Below are positions 61,541-64,000 of a stretch of 64,000 bases of DNA, piece after piece. The translations under genes and the position numbers were made by a program. The stretch's first letter is position 1. Each line of letters starts with the position of its first letter. Under the pieces are notes generated by a model. The model was not told the DNA's origin. It worked only from the letters and a program-made list of their open reading frames with translations, and did no database searches. The stretch is from Stenotrophomonas sp. VV52 (GTDB lineage Bacteria; Pseudomonadota; Gammaproteobacteria; Xanthomonadales; Xanthomonadaceae), in NCBI RefSeq assembly GCF_002893095.1, contig NZ_PKQQ01000015.1, forward strand, positions 29,568 to 93,567, given 5' to 3'.

Positions 61541-63777
61541 GACTGGACCTCCGCCTGGACAACACGAATGTCATGGCTTCCAACGATGACTTGGATTGCC
61601 GGAAGGCCTTCTTCGTGCATTCCCATAGCGAGCCCGACCAGCTGCACAAGATCAGCTCGGCTTGGCTCTGGCGGACAGCCGTCTGGGTGGCTGTGCCACT
61701 CTCCAACGTATCCAACGATTCCAGCAGTGCGGTTCTGTGCCTCTGCAACGGCCTCTGGCATTCCGGCAATGCCGCGCTCAAATGAAGCGGGCGTACCCTT
61801 ACTGTCGGTTGGCGCCGGCAGCGCCTCTACAACGACGAGCAGGTTCTGCGTGAAGTCGTGGTAACCAAGGAGGATGCCCCCCGTCTCGTTGGGAAGACTC
61901 TTGCTGCGCAGAGCATGCAGATGTTCGTATAGGCCTTCATCCATGTAGATGCTGAGACCATTAGCTGCTTGGTGTATCCGCCTATCAAACAGTGGGATCT
62001 CTATCGCTTCCGTTTGACCGCTCAAATCTCGCTGCCAGATCCACGCGGCGGCCTGGGGCTTGGCAATATGGACCGGGATGCTCTCGGCAAACTGACAGGC
62101 GTGAATCATCACACTCGAGTACGGTAGGACCATTGAGATGTCACGGCACGATGCTCCGCTCCAGAACGCTCCGCGATGGCCCTCAAGATGGGCTCTTCCC
62201 CAATCGGAATTGATGATGGCGCGGTAATACTGAGCTTCAATCGTACGCAAGCACCTTTCCTTCGCGACGTCCTCAAGCATCATGACTCCCGACCGACCGT
62301 TGGGAGTTACGAAGACGCTCACATGTCGTGATCGATCATCCACGACTGCTGACGCCCGCGGGTATCCCAGGTCTGCAGTTGCATCTACGACCAGGTTTGC
62401 GCTTCTGAGGGCCTGGGACAGCTCTGGCAATGTACTGGTGAGGACGTCTTCCTCGAGAGGAGTCACAGCCGAACTGTTACGCGTGACCTCTCCGGCATTC
62501 GCGGAGACTGCCAGAACCTTGGGTAGCCCAATCTGCCTATTGAATGCAGTGTGGCGTGACAGATTGTGTGGTCGGACATGATCTTTATCCACTACAGTCC
62601 ACCGACCCCAGCCAGATCGAACCCATAGGTCCAGCAAAGCACTTCCCAAAGATCCAACGCCGATCAATACGCCTTGCGGCCCTGCATCGCTGAAGCCCGA
62701 CTGGCTGCGTGCACGTTCAGGGCTGTTCTCCCAAAGAACGGTGACTGGATCAAGCCCGATAGACTCCCATCCTTCCTGCGGCTGATTTCCAACAACACCA
62801 ACTGAGCTGAAGTATCGACCGTCATACGGGATAAGGGCACCGAGCATAGTGCCGATCTTCAGTGTCCCACCATCAAGGAAGAAGGCGCGATAGGTGATTC
62901 CTTCGACCTCGCCGGTCGACGCACGCTTGATGGGAACAGAGAGCAGCACAAGCGTGCTCGGAACCTCATCCTGGCGAGTGAGTCCGGCTGCAGGCGTTAC
63001 TGCCTGGATCGCCGCGGTTACAAGCGGAACCAGGTCCGCTCCTCGCCGTGCCAAGAGTTCATTCAACTGTCCGAGAGTATGCGGATCCCATTCAATCATC
63101 CCGCTTTCAATGGGCTCAAGATCTACCTTGACCAGAGTAGCGTGGAGAGACTTGTTGGCAGGCAGTTGATCAACGATGCGCAGGGTCCAGCCATCGTTCT
63201 TACGCGCAGCTGCAGCGATGACACTGAGCTTCCCCCTTGCCGCCAGTTGGTCAAGATCCCAAGGGATCAGCAGTTCATGCCGAGACTCAAAGAACAGCAT
63301 GTCCAAAGGCTGATCGGCCAGATGCAGCTCGCCCTTGGCATTCTTCTCCATCCACCACTGGATCCGAGCAAGAAATGACGAAGGAGTCCAGGTGCGAGCG
63401 ACAACGGATGGCGGTTCGAAGTACAAGCAGAGCTGAGCTGGGCCCTGCGACGTCACGCTGTTCTGGTGTGCAAGCCTCGGAAATTCCTTCCGCATTGACC
63501 AAACGACCGTTGCCTTCGCATCGTCCTGAGGCACATGTATAAGCAGGCGCTCTCGAAAGCGGAGCCCGTATTCATTGTGGGTGGGCACACCGTGGCATTC
63601 AACGTCCACCATTAGGTAGACGGTCTGCAGCTCATCTACTTTGGCGCTACGCATTACTTCAATGAGCTTGAAGTCACGGTGAGCTTTGACAGCGGCGATC
63701 ATCGCGCTTGTACGCGAAGTGACTGCCGCTGGATCGTCGAGAGCAGTCAATGTATGCGCAAAGTACTCCGAGCTCAT
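61537..63777 (-). CDS. E2-E1-JAB fusion for ubiquitin-like conjugation (Cap2/Cap3-like)
   Basis: 746 residues in three modules. Residues about 1-165: E2-like domain with a candidate catalytic Cys117 (AQLCLYFEPP). About 365-600: ThiF/E1 adenylation domain with GVGSLG at 373-378, VVDKDHVRPHNLSRH and a candidate Cys544 (GASCRD). About 605-746: JAB/JAMM peptidase with Glu631, HSHP (His695, His697), Ser706 and Asp709. In type II CBASS the E1-E2 protein (Cap2) conjugates the cyclase and the JAB protein (Cap3) reverses it; here both are one chain. Start 63777 overlaps an upstream stop (ATGA). The longer frame to 63846 is rejected. Confidence 0.82.
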   Translation of the reverse strand: MSSEYFAHTLTALDDPAAVTSRTSAMIAAVKAHRDFKLIEVMRSAKVDELQTVYLMVDVECHGVPTHNEYGLRFRERLLIHVPQDDAKATVVWSMRKEFPRLAHQNSVTSQGPAQLCLYFEPPSVVARTWTPSSFLARIQWWMEKNAKGELHLADQPLDMLFFESRHELLIPWDLDQLAARGKLSVIAAAARKNDGWTLRIVDQLPANKSLHATLVKVDLEPIESGMIEWDPHTLGQLNELLARRGADLVPLVTAAIQAVTPAAGLTRQDEVPSTLVLLSVPIKRASTGEVEGITYRAFFLDGGTLKIGTMLGALIPYDGRYFSSVGVVGNQPQEGWESIGLDPVTVLWENSPERARSQSGFSDAGPQGVLIGVGSLGSALLDLWVRSGWGRWTVVDKDHVRPHNLSRHTAFNRQIGLPKVLAVSANAGEVTRNSSAVTPLEEDVLTSTLPELSQALRSANLVVDATADLGYPRASAVVDDRSRHVSVFVTPNGRSGVMMLEDVAKERCLRTIEAQYYRAIINSDWGRAHLEGHRGAFWSGASCRDISMVLPYSSVMIHACQFAESIPVHIAKPQAAAWIWQRDLSGQTEAIEIPLFDRRIHQAANGLSIYMDEGLYEHLHALRSKSLPNETGGILLGYHDFTQNLLVVVEALPAPTDSKGTPASFERGIAGMPEAVAEAQNRTAGIVGYVGEWHSHPDGCPPEPSRADLVQLVGLAMGMHEEGLPAIQVIVGSHDIRVVQAEVQS

Positions 63778-63911
63778 GCTCCTGCCCTGGCAGGGCGGGA
63801 GGCAACGATGGCTGCAGAGCCAAATGACGACGCTGCCTTCGTCCATGTGACGCCTGCGGCAGCCACCTCAAAGGCAATTGGCTTGGGCTTGTTGGCGTTA
63901 GGCTCTTCCAT
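63774..63911 (-). CDS. end of an upstream gene or a 45-residue ORF, at the window edge
   Basis: The frame ending in the TGA at 63774-63776 overlaps the start of the E2-E1-JAB gene by ATGA, so a real coupled gene is expected. It reads protein-like upstream of its only ATG (63911): TYASYLEKVGGRSFLVTMEE then PNANKPKPIAFEVAAAG, back to an in-frame TGA at 63987. A homopolymer of six G (plus strand 63968-63973) lies where a one-base shift would join it to the frame still open at the window edge. In a CBASS locus this is where the nucleotide cyclase would be, but no cyclase motif is visible. Confidence 0.35.
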   Translation of the reverse strand: MEEPNANKPKPIAFEVAAAGVTWTKAASSFGSAAIVASRPARAGA

Positions 63912-64000
63912 GGTGACGAGGAAGGATCTTCCACCAACCTTCTCAAGATAGGACGCGTAGGTTCTGCGGGGGGTTCTACCCCGATATCACGGACGGTTCT

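Noticed and set aside
63674..63946. Minus-strand frame at the right edge in the other phase
   Set aside because: It overlaps the first 100 bases of the E2-E1-JAB gene and is Arg/Pro/Ser-rich, like a shadow; the frame ending in the ATGA overlap is more protein-like.

Overview
The window looks like a chromosomal segment of a Stenotrophomonas/Xanthomonadaceae bacterium. The DNA is GC-rich with very strong GC3 bias. The core genes are typical of that group (ole hydrocarbon genes, ubiJ-ubiB, aceBA, leucine catabolism, nrdAB, metE under a cobalamin riboswitch). Intergenic gaps carry many short palindromes beginning GTAG, which resemble the REP-type repeats described in Stenotrophomonas maltophilia. 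No tRNA, rRNA, CRISPR array or transposase was recognised.

Layout. 1-1137: end of oleC and oleD. 1199-8756: a YtjA-like membrane peptide, ubiJ-ubiB-truC-like, a DUF2059 exported protein, arfB, a PlsC-like acyltransferase and an M3 oligopeptidase. 8897-10547: two degenerate AroQ-like proteins and a second-type signal peptidase I. 10751-17079: an MFS exporter, two tandem LysR regulators and the glyoxylate shunt pair aceB-aceA, with a perfect operator-like palindrome in the divergent promoter region. 17328-25010: a cNMP-binding diguanylate cyclase followed by a putative RiPP system (two paralogous nucleotidyl-cyclase/TPR membrane proteins, a 100-residue NHLP-type precursor and a SagB-related dehydrogenase). 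25015-30521: liu-type leucine catabolism genes with a divergent TetR. 30627-35563: cytochrome c, ExeM-like nuclease, DMT transporter, alpha/beta hydrolase, zapE. 36050-39581: nrdAB. 39701-43898: thioesterase, sirtuin, old yellow enzyme, purU, LysE exporter. 43953-44276: solitary SymE-like toxin. 44787-48170: pncA, metE and its riboswitch. 48319-57273: an ECF sigma/anti-sigma operon followed by a seven-gene lipid-modification operon (desaturase, FAD oxidase, DUF1365, CFA synthase, DUF1295, CFA-like methyltransferase, lipocalin), then a patatin-like gene (57348-59231).

From about 59240 to the end, base composition and codon use change abruptly (lower GC, mixed codons), as expected for acquired DNA. 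This end holds two unrecognised small genes, a start-less gene remnant, a patatin-like phospholipase and an E2-E1-JAB ubiquitin-like conjugation fusion. Together these look like a type II CBASS-like anti-phage operon cut by the window edge.

The three most interesting systems are: (1) the RiPP locus wired next to a cNMP-binding diguanylate cyclase; (2) the ECF operon and lipid operon, which share an identical promoter-like motif (TGCATCC, 16 bases, CGTATCTC), so the sigma factor probably drives both; (3) the E2-E1-JAB/patatin island at the right edge.
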